A stretch of 64,000 bases of DNA from Protula sp. h YS-2021 (GCA_949752745.1 OX457031.1:52089103-52153102); one strand, 5' to 3'; counted from the stretch's first letter, positions 24,526-34,484 are shown. The notes: generated from the sequence alone by a model not told the origin. Numbers and translations: made by a program.

Positions 24526-26461
24526 ACTTTTTCTGCGCCTTTGTCCAGGATTTTGTTTTGAGTTGACAGTGTCAAAAGCAATGCCGAACAAAATGATACA
24601 ATGATGTCTTCTGCCAGAGAAGATTATGCTTCTACTCGGCATAAACCGAAAACAACAAAATGTGCAACAACTCGCTGGCACTGTGCACAGCTGTTCGTGT
24701 GTACTTTTGAAAAAGTGCGCTGATATTCTTGTTGTAAGCAAACAGGTTAATAATTTGGTGTTTTTAGAGCTGGACTGTAAACAAAGTATCGGTCTTTACA
24801 TGACACTTCATTAAATGCAATATTTTTGTAAGTTATGCTTGTTTTTATCAAGGTTTCAAATCTTTCAAATTATGATAGGTGCATAAAATAATTGACGTAT
24901 TTTCAAGTTGCAAAGGTATTTCAATGGGTGGAATATTGATATTATTGAATGGCATGAAAACGAGACGGCCGAAAAAGAAGCTTTATGTAATCCTGGCGCA
25001 CTCTCGGGTATCATGCCTACTGTAAAATACTATATACAATATCCCTGTGTGTACTTTCAGATAAATGCTTACTGTAAATCGCTATACGATATTCCTCTGT
25101 GGGCATTAGACACGATAGAATCCATTCTTTGATTCTACAGTCCTTAGTGTATTTTCTATTCGATTTTCGACCTTAAGTGGCTTCAAGACTAAAGTACTTT
25201 AACAAGTACCGTAACAAGGACTGCAACAAGTGTTCTGACAAGTACGTGTGGGTACGCTTAAAATACCACTTCTTGCCCTGTGCTATGGTCACATTAAACA
25301 GGAGCAATAAATCTACATCTCTCTATCATACGCTCACAATAATTTAGGACTTTTGGAACTAAATTTACATTATATTTACATTGATGATACATTTGGTGTA
25401 AACACTGTTCCGTACAATCCCATTTCCGTTCCTCCATGTACATGCACTGTATAGATAGCTCCTGGGTACCGAGTATTTACAGCTACGGAACATAAAACGA
25501 CTGAACAAGAGCCTGGTAATAGTATTGTGTGCAAGACATAAGTGAGAGTTTTGTTATCATAATTTGGCTGTCTGGGTTCTTCACACTCGATCTTAATTGA
25601 AAACAATCATTCTACCCTTTGCGTTTGCCGGGCTTACTATAGAACTCTCTCAATAATTTGACACCTATGCAAGAATGTTGAAAAAATGAAACTGATTCTT
25701 TTTACGCTTTGAAATTCCTTGTAGATTTTTTAGTACCGAAAACCATATATCACAATTTCTTCAGTAATTGGTTGAGTTAAATTCTAACAAGCTTTTTGCC
25801 TGAAGAAAAAATTGCTGATGTGTATGAAGAGAAGAGCTGAATAATTATTTCCGACTGGTCTTTACTCCATACTTTTGCTTTTGACCTTCAATAAATTATT
25901 CATAGTTTTACAAGACTTATGGTCTCTACTTGGAAAGCCAAATACCATAAATTGGATATTGGCTTTAAGATCGTTTCGGAGTCCTTATTACGGATAATAA
26001 GGTTATGCTATTGATTGCCAAGACTTTCTTGAGAAACGCAGGACAGAGACTTAAGGCATTTGTCAACGACAAGATTTTTCAAGGTCAAAAACAAATAAAA
26101 ATGTTGCTACACAAAGAAAACCCTTCAAACGAAAGATCTCAGCAAAGCGTTCATAAAGTAAGCGAAGTTGATAAATAAACTACTGAGACTTGTAGTAGTT
26201 TTATGAATCAGATTTTGCGTATCTTGAGATTACATAAGACGCCTAGCCGCACGAGTATTTGTTCTGCAGCCCCGCAAATGTCCGAGTATTGGCGTATTGG
26301 CACTGTTCCATGTTTTATCTGCCCAGATTCATAAGGAGATTTTTGAGCTCGTTCATTGCATCCTAGTTTGAATTATCATTTAAAAAGTCAAGATGGCCGA
26401 AACGTCCAATGGGCGATAATTCTGAATTCCGAGAAAGGTGATCTGGCCCATTCCCCTGACC
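24526..26461. other. Gene-free stretch
   Basis: AT-rich DNA with no supported gene or RNA. Confidence 0.4.
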
Positions 26462-26537
26462 CAGGCGATGGAACTCGAATCGAACCAGGGACATTGGTTA
26501 ATGATCAACACTCTAACCAACTGAGCTAACCATATTG
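26462..26537 (-). repeat. tRNA-derived SINE head (or tRNA pseudogene)
   Basis: The reverse strand reads GGTTAGCTCAGTTGGTTAGA (canonical box A and D arm; box A is the complement of 26517-26528). GGTTCGATTC (box B, complement of 26477-26486) follows at tRNA spacing. The anticodon stem is poorly paired and the acceptor stem does not close. It points to a Pol III-derived SINE. Confidence 0.65.
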
Positions 26538-27000
26538 GTTTCATCGATGATGCGTAACCTGACCATTTGTGGAGTTTTGACGGATCTCGAATCACACAGA
26601 CAAGTTTAAACTTCGTCTTCTTCAATTTTGTTTGTAAGAATGATCAATAGTAAGAACCCACTAATTTTAAGTTCTCTGACCTTTCACAGCCACATGGTCA
26701 AGCATAAAGCGTTGTAAAGACGTTACCCATGTACAGTTCCTGGAACTTTCACCCAACTTAATATGAAATTACTCCAGACAGGCTATTTGTTAATGCAGAA
26801 TATCGATCATCTCAACCTTATAGGTAAACAAACTACAATTAAAATCATTCACGGGATCGATATACCATGAAAAGCGCATGAAATGTGATACATCTGGGGT
26901 AGGTTAGTCACACGGGATGTAATTCTCCATAGATCGGTATCATGCCATGGTTTATCTTGTTTAAATCACATAACCCGGTGTTTTTCGTGTGAACATACGT

Positions 27001-27006
27001 ATTCAG
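27001..27006. repeat. Left 6 bp target-site duplication ATTCAG
   Basis: ATTCAG directly precedes the outer end of the palindrome (AGTAGTATGAAAACG) and recurs directly after the other end at 45733-45738. A 6 bp duplication is the known signature of Polinton/Maverick integration by their retrovirus-type integrase. Confidence 0.9.
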
Positions 27007-27029
27007 AGTAGTATGAAAACGTTGGTTCT

Positions 27030-27129
27030 ACTGCACACAAAGAATTAAGAAACGACATGACCTCTATGAGAACCACTGCATACAAAGAATTAAGAAACGA
27101 CATGACCTCTGTGAGAACCACTGCATAGG
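27030..27129. repeat. Subterminal 45 bp direct repeat (left arm)
   Basis: Two units and a partial third begin at 27030, 27075 and 27120 (ACTGCA...AAAGAATTAAGAAACGACATG). They lie just inside the terminus and are mirrored at about 45610-45709. Such a position suits a binding site for a terminal or integrase-type protein; that is inference. Confidence 0.85.
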
Positions 27130-27141
27130 AACGGATGATTG

Positions 27142-27149
27142 TGACGTCA
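27142..27149. promoter_or_regulatory. CRE palindrome TGACGTCA (left arm)
   Basis: A perfect 8 bp CREB/ATF site, mirrored at 45590-45597 in the right arm. Confidence 0.5.
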
Positions 27150-27290
27150 TACTCATTGTGACAGTCATATCAGTAAGTGGAGCAAGGGAGCAAAAGTTGT
27201 AGAACTACAATTGGATCACATCAGATCCAGGGATGGCATCCAGTGACAACTATATCGGTAAGTGTTTATTGAAACTTTATAAATAAAAAG

Positions 27291-27761
27291 TGAACTTTGT
27301 AAACAAACTTTGTAAACAAACTTTGTAAACAAACTTTAGTTATTTGCATAATTGAAACTTTGTAAACAAACTTTGTAAACAAACTTTGTAAACAAACTTT
27401 ATAAACAAAATTTGTAAACAAACTTTGTAAACAAACTTGACTTATTTACATAATTGAAAATTTGTAAACAAACTTTGTAAACAAAATTTGTAAACAAACT
27501 TTGTGAACAAAATTTGTAAACAAACTTTGTAAGCAAACTTTGTAAACAAAATTTGTAAACAAAATTTGTAACAAACTTTGGTTATTTGCATAATTGAAAC
27601 TCATTGAAACTTTGTAAACAAACTATGTAAACAAACTTTGTAAACACAATTTGTAAACAAACTTTATAAACAAACTTTGTAAACAAAATTTGTAAACCAA
27701 CTTTGGTTATTTGCATAATTGAAACTCATTGAAACTTTATAAACAAACTTAGTAAACAAAC
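27291..27761. repeat. 13 bp tandem array with forkhead-type motif GTAAACA (left arm)
   Basis: Tandem CTTTGTAAACAAA units, with roughly twenty exact GTAAACA heptamers, the core of forkhead-factor sites. They are interrupted about four times by TTATTTGCATAATTGAAAC, which contains the POU octamer ATTTGCAT in three of the four. The array is 471 bp here against 588 bp in the right arm, a difference of exactly nine units. Confidence 0.85.
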
Positions 27762-28010
27762 TTTTTTTTTTTTTTCTTTTTTTTTTTTTTTTCATTTCCC
27801 ACACACACACACACACACACACACAAATACCACGACTAAGCGTTTCATTTCGTAAGTCGCATAGGTATTTTAACCTTCTGATGGCAACTTTTTTCCCCAC
27901 ACTCTCCACACACACACACACACACACCACGACTGAGCATTTCATAAGCCGCATAGGTATTTCAACCTTCTGACGGCAAATTTTTTTTCCCCCACACTCT
28001 CATGCATACA
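27762..28010. repeat. Poly-T, (CA)n and a duplicated segment of about 105 bp in the left arm
   Basis: Two T runs are followed by (AC)12. Then come two tandem copies of a segment containing CACGACT-AGC and GCATAGGTATTT-AACCTTCTGA, each starting after a CA repeat. Confidence 0.75.
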
Positions 28011-28280
28011 TACCAACACCATGATAAAATGTTTTGCTTATGTTGCTCTTTGTACTCCATTATTCTACTTTTTTTTTTTGTTTGAAATGCAGTGTTTACT
28101 TAGAAAAGAAAATGGCGTCATACAACCTACAATCGTCATCAGCAGCATTTCGTCATCAGTGTAATCAGACTGCGTAATCAGATTTCGTCATCAAACAATG
28201 TAGACAGCGGTGTTAGGCTTTTTGTTTTTCTGAGGCAGCAGTGTCTAACTGCTTGGAGTTGCAGTATGCAGTGTTATACT

Positions 28281-28600
28281 TGACCGATTTGCATGAAAAT
28301 TTCACTGTTTAATTCAGTTTTATATCTAGTTTTCACATAGTCATGGACTGGTTGTGCAGCTAGCTGTGTGCATATTTACCGTCATTTTAATTTTGTAAAA
28401 AGTGGGATAACTTTCGTTATGATTGACAGATTTGCATGAAACTTTCACTGTTTGAGTCAGTTTTATATCTAGTTTTAACATTAAGTAGTCATAGGCTATT
28501 TGTGCAGTTGGCTGTGTGCATTTTTACCGCCATTTTAACTTAAAATTGTGATAACTTTCGTTATAACTTTCGTTATAGTTGACTGAAAATTTCACCATTA
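28281..28600. repeat. 143 bp direct repeat with octamer motif (left arm)
   Basis: Copies start at 28281 and 28424 and a short third begins near 28576. Both full copies hold GATTTGCATGAAA (octamer) and TCAGTTTTATATCTAGTTTT. They are mirrored at about 44022-44341. Confidence 0.8.
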
Positions 28601-28732
28601 CAGTGCTTCTTCGCGGATGAATACCATTTGGCAGACCATTTAACTTCACCGCTAGATGTCTCTGCTGCGTAGCAGTGCAGCTGTACAACTTCACAACTGT
28701 AAGTGAGACATTCATATACACAAGTAAAATTC

Positions 28733-28745
28733 TGCTGAGTCAGCA
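28733..28745. promoter_or_regulatory. Perfect Maf recognition element (left arm)
   Basis: TGCTGAGTCAGCA is the exact 13 bp T-MARE palindrome bound by Maf/Nrf-type bZIP factors, with an AP-1 core. A second TGCTGAGTCA lies at 28851-28860, less than 20 bp upstream of the TATA box of the polymerase gene. Mirrored at 43877-43889. Confidence 0.55.
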
Positions 28746-28877
28746 ATTTTAACATTTTGGAAACAAGTTTGAACAAGTTACACACCATATTTTGATTACA
28801 TGGAAGTAGCATAAAAGCATGAGTGAAACATGTCAACTAGTGATACATTCTGCTGAGTCAACACACCATTGAAGTGG

Positions 28878-28885
28878 TATAAAAG
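28878..28885 (+). promoter_or_regulatory. TATA box of the polymerase gene (left arm)
   Basis: TATAAAAG lies 60 bp upstream of the ATG at 28945, downstream of the bZIP sites. The placement would put the transcription start about 30-40 bp before the ATG. Confidence 0.6.
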
Positions 28886-28944
28886 GAAGAGTAAAACGTG
28901 TATTTTACTTCATTTCAGTTCTAGCAGTTGAAGAGACAACAACG

Positions 28945-31900
28945 ATGGCACCAGTCTACTGTCATGATTGTGATGTGACATTTCCATCTCTGGAAGTGTT
29001 CGTGACACATACATGCAAACCAGCTAGGATGAAACGTGCTCATGAAGAGCTTGTTGAGCAGATTGAAGCCAAGAGACGAAAGACCGTACAAGATGGTGTT
29101 GAAAGACCTGATCCAGTCCTCTGCTGTAAATGCGCCAAGATATTTTCCTCTTTGGATGCATTTGAGACACATGCATGTGATGAGATGGAAAATGTGTCTC
29201 ATGAAGAACAAAGAAAGAAAGAGACAGGACAAGTAGGCAGAGGCAGAAGAGTGAGTCTTGGTGAAAACGCACAGGAAAGGCGGTTTGAGCCTGAAGATGG
29301 ATCGGATTTGCTACTTGAAATGCGACAACAAGAGAACCGGATTAAGAGACATTTGCTAGAGACGTTAAACCATGGCATGAAATGGTACATTGTGGTACAT
29401 GCACGCTTCAAGAAAATGACACCAAATGTTGAAGGCGTGATGGTAGAACAGATGGATAATGCCTTCATCAGTAGTCCAACATATGCAGCATACAATCCAA
29501 CAGATATTGAGAAGGACTTGCCAGAAGCCTATAAAGAATTGTTTACCAGGTTTGATGAACATGAGCGACAAGGTTCTGGTTGGGTGTTGGATAACATATT
29601 ATTCATTGAAGTGCATACAGCTACGTCAGCGCCACTGGAAGCGAGCAGTTTTATCCCACTACCGAAGAAAGTAAAGACTACAAAGGCTGTGTTAAACATT
29701 CAGAATAAAGACAACAAATGTTTCTTATGGTCTGTACTGGCTCACCTTCACCCTTCAACAAATGCAAACCAAGAGCGTGTGCATCAATACAAGCTATTTG
29801 AGAACGAATTGAAGGTGGAAGGCATGACATTTCCAACACCGATTACAGACATTCCAAAGTTTGAAAAGGAGAATGATGTGTCTATTAACGTGTTTGGATA
29901 TGAACATGATGTAGTTGTTCCGATACAACTCAGTCGAAACACCAGCGCGAGAGAAATCAATTTGCTTTTGATTAGTAATGACAAGACAAGACATTACTGC
30001 CTCATCAAGAATTTCAGCAGACTGATGGCTTATCGAACAAAGCGTCAGAATGCAATATTTTATTGTTTCAACTGTCTTCATGGGTTTATGCGACAAGATC
30101 TTTTAGACAAGCATCATGAAGTGTGTGACAAGCATGGAGCACAACGTTTATCATTCCCCAAGGAACCCTTCATCAAGTTCAAGAATGTAGCCAAACAACA
30201 GCGAGTGCCGTTTGTCATTTATGCAGACTTTGAATGTTTCACGAAAAAACATGAAGGAGACAAGTATCAGCATCATCGTCCAAACAGCTTTGCCTATGTG
30301 GTTGTCAGCCAGTATGATACACGTGCTCCAGTCGTATATCGAGGAGATAATGCTGTGAAAGTCTTTTTAGACCATATGGTGAATGAGCGTGATCGTATTG
30401 TGCATGGCTTGCTACAGCCAAAGAAAATGGTGATGACTCATGAAGATGAAGAGCATTATAAGAACGCCACAGATTGTTACATTTGTCATGAGCCTCTAGG
30501 AGCAGATCATGTGAGAGATCATGACCATATCAATGGCAAATAGCGCGGAGCTGCACATAGTCAATGCAATTTGCAATTCCGATTTCGAAAGGATCAGCAG
30601 GATGTTGAAGATTCTTTCATCATTCCTGTCTTTTTCCACAATTTACGAGGCTATGACAGCCATTTGATCATGGAAGAAATTGGAAAGTTCAAAAATGAGA
30701 CGATTACAGTCATTCCCAACACCGTTGAGAAATATATTGCATTCACCATGAGCAATCTGAAATTTACAGACAGCTTTCAGTTCATGAGTACTTCTCTACA
30801 GAAGCTGGTATCCAACCTGGCAGCAGAAGGGAAAGACAACTTTCATAACATGACGTCACACATTCACGATAGTGACCAACAAGATTTACTGTTGAGAAAG
30901 GGAGTGTACCCTTATGATTACGTGGATGAGACATCCAAGTTTGCTGAAACACAACTGCCGTCCAAGGACAAGTTTTACAGTCTGCTCAGTGAAGAAGGCA
31001 TTAGCGATGAGGATTATGCGCATGCGCAGAAGGTGTGGGAGACATTCCAGTGTACTACATTTGGTGAATACCATGACCTATACCTGAAATCAGATGTGTT
31101 GTTGCTGGCTGACGTGTTTGAAAACTTTCGTCACGTATGTCTCAACACGTATGAATTAGATCCTGCTCACTACTATACAGCGCCAGGACTGTCGTGGGAT
31201 GCCATGTTGAAAGCGACAAAGGTGAAATTGGAATTGATCAACGACATTGACATGTACCAAATGGTTGAACAAGGTCTACGTGGAGGAATATCTGTCATCA
31301 CACACAAGTATGCGAAAGCAAATAACCCCTACGTAGCAGATTACGATCCCTTGAAACCGACCAACTACTTGACGTACCTGGATGCAAACAACTTGTATGG
31401 CTGGGCTATGTCGCAAAGCATGCCGGAAAGTGGATTTATGTGGGTGAGCGAGCCAGAATCCATTGACTTTATGGATGTGGATGAAGATGATGAGATTGGA
31501 TACATTTTAGAAGTGGATTTGGAATACCCACAATCCATTCATAATCATCATAATCACTATCCAGTGGCTCCAGAACGGAAATGTGTGAAAGTGGGAGAAT
31601 TATCAGAGCATAGTCAGAAGCTACGGAAAGATCTAAACATGAAAAGCAAGCCTAGTGAAAAGCTCATTCCCAACTTGTGTGACAAGAAGAAATATGTACT
31701 TCATTATAGAAATTTACAGCAATATGTCTCACTGGGATTGAAAGTCACGAAGGTGCATCGTGCCATCATGTTTGCACAGAGCAAATGGTTGGCAAAATAC
31801 ATCTCCTTGAACACGGAAAAGAGAAAGTTGGCTAAGAACCCGTTTGAGAAAGACTTTTTCAAACTGATGAACAACTCTGTGTTTGGCAAAACCATGGAAA

Positions 31901-32622
31901 ATGTCAGAAAACGCATGAATGTGGAACTTGTTCACCAGGAAAAGCGGTTCAAGAAACTTGTGGCCAAACCTTCCTTCCACAAATTTAGAATTTTCAACGA
32001 AGATTTGACCGCGGTACATTTGCGCAAAGTGGATCTGCTTCTGGATAAACCCATTCAAGTTGGTTTCACCATTCTCGACCTCAGCAAGGTGCTCATGTTC
32101 CACTTTCATTACAACTACATCATGACCAAGTATCCCAACGCCAAGCTGTTGTTCAGCGACACCGACAGTCTATGTTATGACATAGAAACGGACGATATCT
32201 ACAAAGACATGCAGGAAGATGCCGACTTGTTCGACACAAGTGACTATCCCCCAGATCATTTCCTACATTCCAACGTGAACAAGAAAGTGCTTGGGAAAAT
32301 GAAAGATGAGACGGTGGGCATTCCCATAGAAGAGTTTGTTGGACTTCGACCAAAAATGTACAGTATGATATATGGTGGGAAAGAAAAACGTACGGCCAAA
32401 GGCATCACTCGCGCGTGTCAAAGATGGATGAAACATCAGCAGTATAAAGACAGTTTGTTCAACCAAACGCAAACGATGACCACAGGACACATTATTCGAA
32501 GTCATGACCACCAGATCTTCTCGGAGAAGTTGAGGAAAGTGGCTCTCTCTCCCTTTGATGACAAGCGATATGTGATGAGTGATGGCTATTCCACTTTGGC
32601 GCATGGACATTACAGTATATAA
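28945..32622 (+). CDS. POLB: Protein-primed type-B DNA polymerase with one in-frame amber codon (left arm)
   Basis: A frame of 1226 codons broken only by TAG at 30541-30543. The ATG at 28945 has a strong Kozak context (ACGATGG). N-terminal C2HC fingers lie at residues 6-24 and 60-78. A domain with Cys259 and His350 follows, then a third finger at 374-394. Exonuclease motifs are ExoI YADFE (Asp428, Glu430), ExoII NLRGYD (Asp571) and ExoIII YLKSD (713-717). A C-x2-C plus DHDH endonuclease-VII-like zinc motif (511-541) lies between ExoI and ExoII, and the amber codon falls in it. Polymerase motifs are A DANNLYGWAM (from 813), B NNSVFGK (about 976-982), C SDTDS (1071-1075) and KMY (1137-1139). 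All catalytic residues are present. It should copy the element using a protein primer. Whether the amber codon is inactivating or read through is unknown. Confidence 0.9.
30541..30543 (+). other. In-frame amber codon in the polymerase (left arm)
   Basis: TAG followed by CGC sits between the DHDH and H-x2-C halves of the zinc motif. The identical codon occurs at 42079-42081 in the other arm. No other stop interrupts either copy. Confidence 0.95.
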
Positions 32623-32623
32623 G
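32616..32623 (+). promoter_or_regulatory. TATA box overlapping the polymerase stop codon (left arm)
   Basis: TATATAAG spans the polymerase stop (TAA 32620-32622) and lies 62 bp upstream of the next ATG (32678). This spacing matches that of the polymerase TATA box to its own ATG. Mirrored at 39999-40006. Confidence 0.5.
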
Positions 32624-32677
32624 GGGGAAACACTTCAACTTTAGAGTTAGTTGAGGTGTGAACACTGAAGCGTCAAC

Positions 32678-33028
32678 ATGAATAGGAAAAGATCTGCAAC
32701 AACGGATATGGATACTCTTGCTGATACAGTCAAAGACATGAATGTGAAACATCCTGATACTACCATCAAGAAATTAAAAGTGGAGATAGCACCAACACCA
32801 CAGTCGTGGGATGGAATGCTTTCTCTAGGCAATGGAAAGTATATCAAGATTATGAAACAAAGTAATGAAGGTGTGGTAAACATTCGCAAATACCTCAGAG
32901 ATGAGGGGACTGGAAAAAACCGTCCAACGAAAAAGGGTATCTTGCTGACAATACCTGAATGGAAAATGATGAAGAAGCAGGTGAAAGAAGTGGATAAAAG
33001 GCTTCGCAGACAAGACGACAAGTCATAA
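32678..33028 (+). CDS. PC4/SUB1-like ssDNA-binding protein 1 (left arm)
   Basis: 116 residues. Residues about 49-104 follow the PC4 (transcription coactivator p15/SUB1) ssDNA-binding fold: GNGKYIKI strand, VVNIRKYLRDEG, a basic turn NRPTKKGILL, then an amphipathic helix with the typical EW (IPEWKMMKKQVKEVDKRL). The N-terminal 45 residues are charged and probably flexible. It lies 55 bp after the polymerase on the same strand, so a role in handling displaced single strands during protein-primed replication is a reasonable inference. PC4 could also act on transcription. The right-arm copy differs by one silent change (position 32842). Confidence 0.7.
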   Translation: MNRKRSATTDMDTLADTVKDMNVKHPDTTIKKLKVEIAPTPQSWDGMLSLGNGKYIKIMKQSNEGVVNIRKYLRDEGTGKNRPTKKGILLTIPEWKMMKKQVKEVDKRLRRQDDKS

Positions 33029-33041
33029 CAAGGTAATCATC

Positions 33042-33416
33042 ATGAATGCACTCATGTTGGACGATGGTGTTTACCTTAAAGTTAATGAGAGGAATGAAGT
33101 GATGATGGGTTCTCAGAGAATTTCTGCTTATCGGTTTAAACCTGAAGTGTGGAAAGACTTTAAAAACATACCGCTTGAACCTGGGTTTAAACGCAGACTT
33201 GAAAATAAACTGGAAGTGACGGTGGCTGAATATGATTCTAAGATACGTGTGACATTCTGTAGAAATCTTTTACAGGATTATCCAAAGGATTATAAGGGAG
33301 TTGTGCCAGATACACCCTATGCACAGTTGATCTTCTTTAATATCAAGAACTGGCGCGCAGTCCTACGATTCCTAGAAGCTATACAACATCCACTGTTCGA
33401 CATCATCCGAGTATAA
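33042..33416 (+). CDS. PC4-like small protein 2 (left arm)
   Basis: 124 residues, starting 13 bp after the previous stop. It seems to hold two divergent PC4-like units: YRFKPEVWKDFKNI near residues 26-39 and QLIFFNIKNWRAVLRFLEAI near the C terminus, separated by LEVTVAEYDSKIRVTF. The strand-then-Trp-helix ending is shared with the three neighbouring ORFs, which suggests tandem gene duplication. The function is not known; ssDNA binding is inferred from the fold guess. Confidence 0.6.
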   Translation: MNALMLDDGVYLKVNERNEVMMGSQRISAYRFKPEVWKDFKNIPLEPGFKRRLENKLEVTVAEYDSKIRVTFCRNLLQDYPKDYKGVVPDTPYAQLIFFNIKNWRAVLRFLEAIQHPLFDIIRV

Positions 33417-33421
33417 AATAC

Positions 33422-33775
33422 ATGAACGAGATGGAAGACGACTATTTGATGGATTATGAACCCATGACATATGGGTTCTCATACATGAGAAACTTATGTG
33501 ATGACATTGTGCTACGACATTTTGGACAGTATCTCGTCCTATCGCTTGATGACCAATCCGTGTTGAAGGATCATCTAGACAAGTTGAGAATACCTGGCTT
33601 TCTCCTAGCAGTCTCAAATGAATTAGAAGTGCGTGTGACTGAGAACGGTCTAGACGTGTTTGTACAATTTCGCCAACATGACGAGCTTACAGAAAACTAC
33701 GACATCATCACCCTCAGCACAGTGGAATGGAACGCGCTGTTGCAAGCATTGGATTGGAAAGAACCTGACGCTTGA
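33422..33775 (+). CDS. PC4-like small protein 3 (left arm)
   Basis: 117 residues, starting 5 bp after the previous stop. After an acidic N terminus it shows YLVLSLDDQSVLKDHLDKL, then LEVRVTENGLDVFVQF and a C-terminal ITLSTVEWNALLQALDW, the same strand plus EW-helix pattern as its neighbours. The 5 bp gap leaves no room for a promoter, so translation from a shared mRNA or leaky scanning is likely. Both arms encode the same protein. Confidence 0.6.
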   Translation: MNEMEDDYLMDYEPMTYGFSYMRNLCDDIVLRHFGQYLVLSLDDQSVLKDHLDKLRIPGFLLAVSNELEVRVTENGLDVFVQFRQHDELTENYDIITLSTVEWNALLQALDWKEPDA

Positions 33776-33800
33776 ATTCAAAGAGGAAGGAATACAACTT

Positions 33801-34049
33801 ATGCGGGGTACCAAATCCATTGAGTTAACACAACATATAGGCGTGATGGACATAAATGAAGAAGGATATGAACTGAAACTGTCTGAACATGAAACTGCTA
33901 AAGTGATAAAGTTTGGTGATGTGCGTTATGTAAGCTTTCATAGCATTTACAAACACGGATGTAATGTCTATGATACCTATATCAATTTAGATTCTAATGA
34001 ATGGCATGCATTGATGAATGTATTGAAAAATGAATGTGATTGTAAATAG
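33801..34049 (+). CDS. PC4-like small protein 4 (left arm)
   Basis: 82 residues from ATG 33801. The frame is open further upstream and another ATG at 33678 would give a 123-residue product overlapping gene 3 by 98 bp, so the start is uncertain. The sequence YELKLSEHETAKVIKF, then YINLDSNEWHALMNVL, follows the pattern of genes 2 and 3. A +1/-1 frame join to gene 3 is conceivable because the frame just before 33801 also looks coding. The right arm has Arg in place of Gly in the early HIGVMD segment (substitution at 33840). Confidence 0.55.
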   Translation: MRGTKSIELTQHIGVMDINEEGYELKLSEHETAKVIKFGDVRYVSFHSIYKHGCNVYDTYINLDSNEWHALMNVLKNECDCK

Positions 34050-34484
34050 ACTTTGTAAACTTTGTAAATAGACTTTGTAGTTAAGAGTTTGTAAATAGTG
34101 TTTGATAACTTTGTAAATAGAATTTGTAAATAAAAGTTTGTAAATAGTGCAAATAAAAGTTTGTAAATAAAAGTTTGTAAATAGTGTAAATAGAATTTGT
34201 AGTTAAGAATTTGTAAATAGTGTAAATAGCGTTTGTAGTTAAGAGTTTGTAAATAGTGTTGGTAAACTTTGTAAATAGTGTTTGTAGTTAAGAATTTGTA
34301 AATAGAACACAATAAACAAGACAGTTGTTTGAAACTTGGGTTGTTTTATTTAACAACAACAACTTAACTAATATAACAACAACTTAACTAATATAACAAC
34401 TTAACTACAACTTAACTACTACAATAACAACATTAATAAAACAACAACATTAATAAAAACAACAACATTAATAAAACAACAACA
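34050..34484. repeat. Convergent intergenic AT-rich repeats (left arm)
   Basis: At 34050-34310 there are tandem variants of TTTGTAAATAG and TTTGTAGTTAAGA. At 34345-34495 there are AACAACTTAACTAATAT and ATTAATAAAACAACAAC repeats. AATAAA occurs near 34308 for plus-strand genes, and TTTATT/ATTAATAAA runs may serve the opposing genes, so this is the probable shared 3' end region. Confidence 0.75.

Noticed and set aside
22382..24741. Reverse-strand ORFs rich in Leu, Phe, His and Tyr
   Set aside because: The 31 bp repeat unit cycles through frames; no conserved frame or domain.
26462..26537. Functional tRNA gene
   Set aside because: Boxes A and B are good, but the anticodon and acceptor stems do not pair.
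29024..34312. Many antisense and alternate-frame ORFs over the Polinton genes (and their mirrors at 38310-43600)
   Set aside because: They overlap well-supported coding frames, lack motifs, and several start with non-ATG codons.
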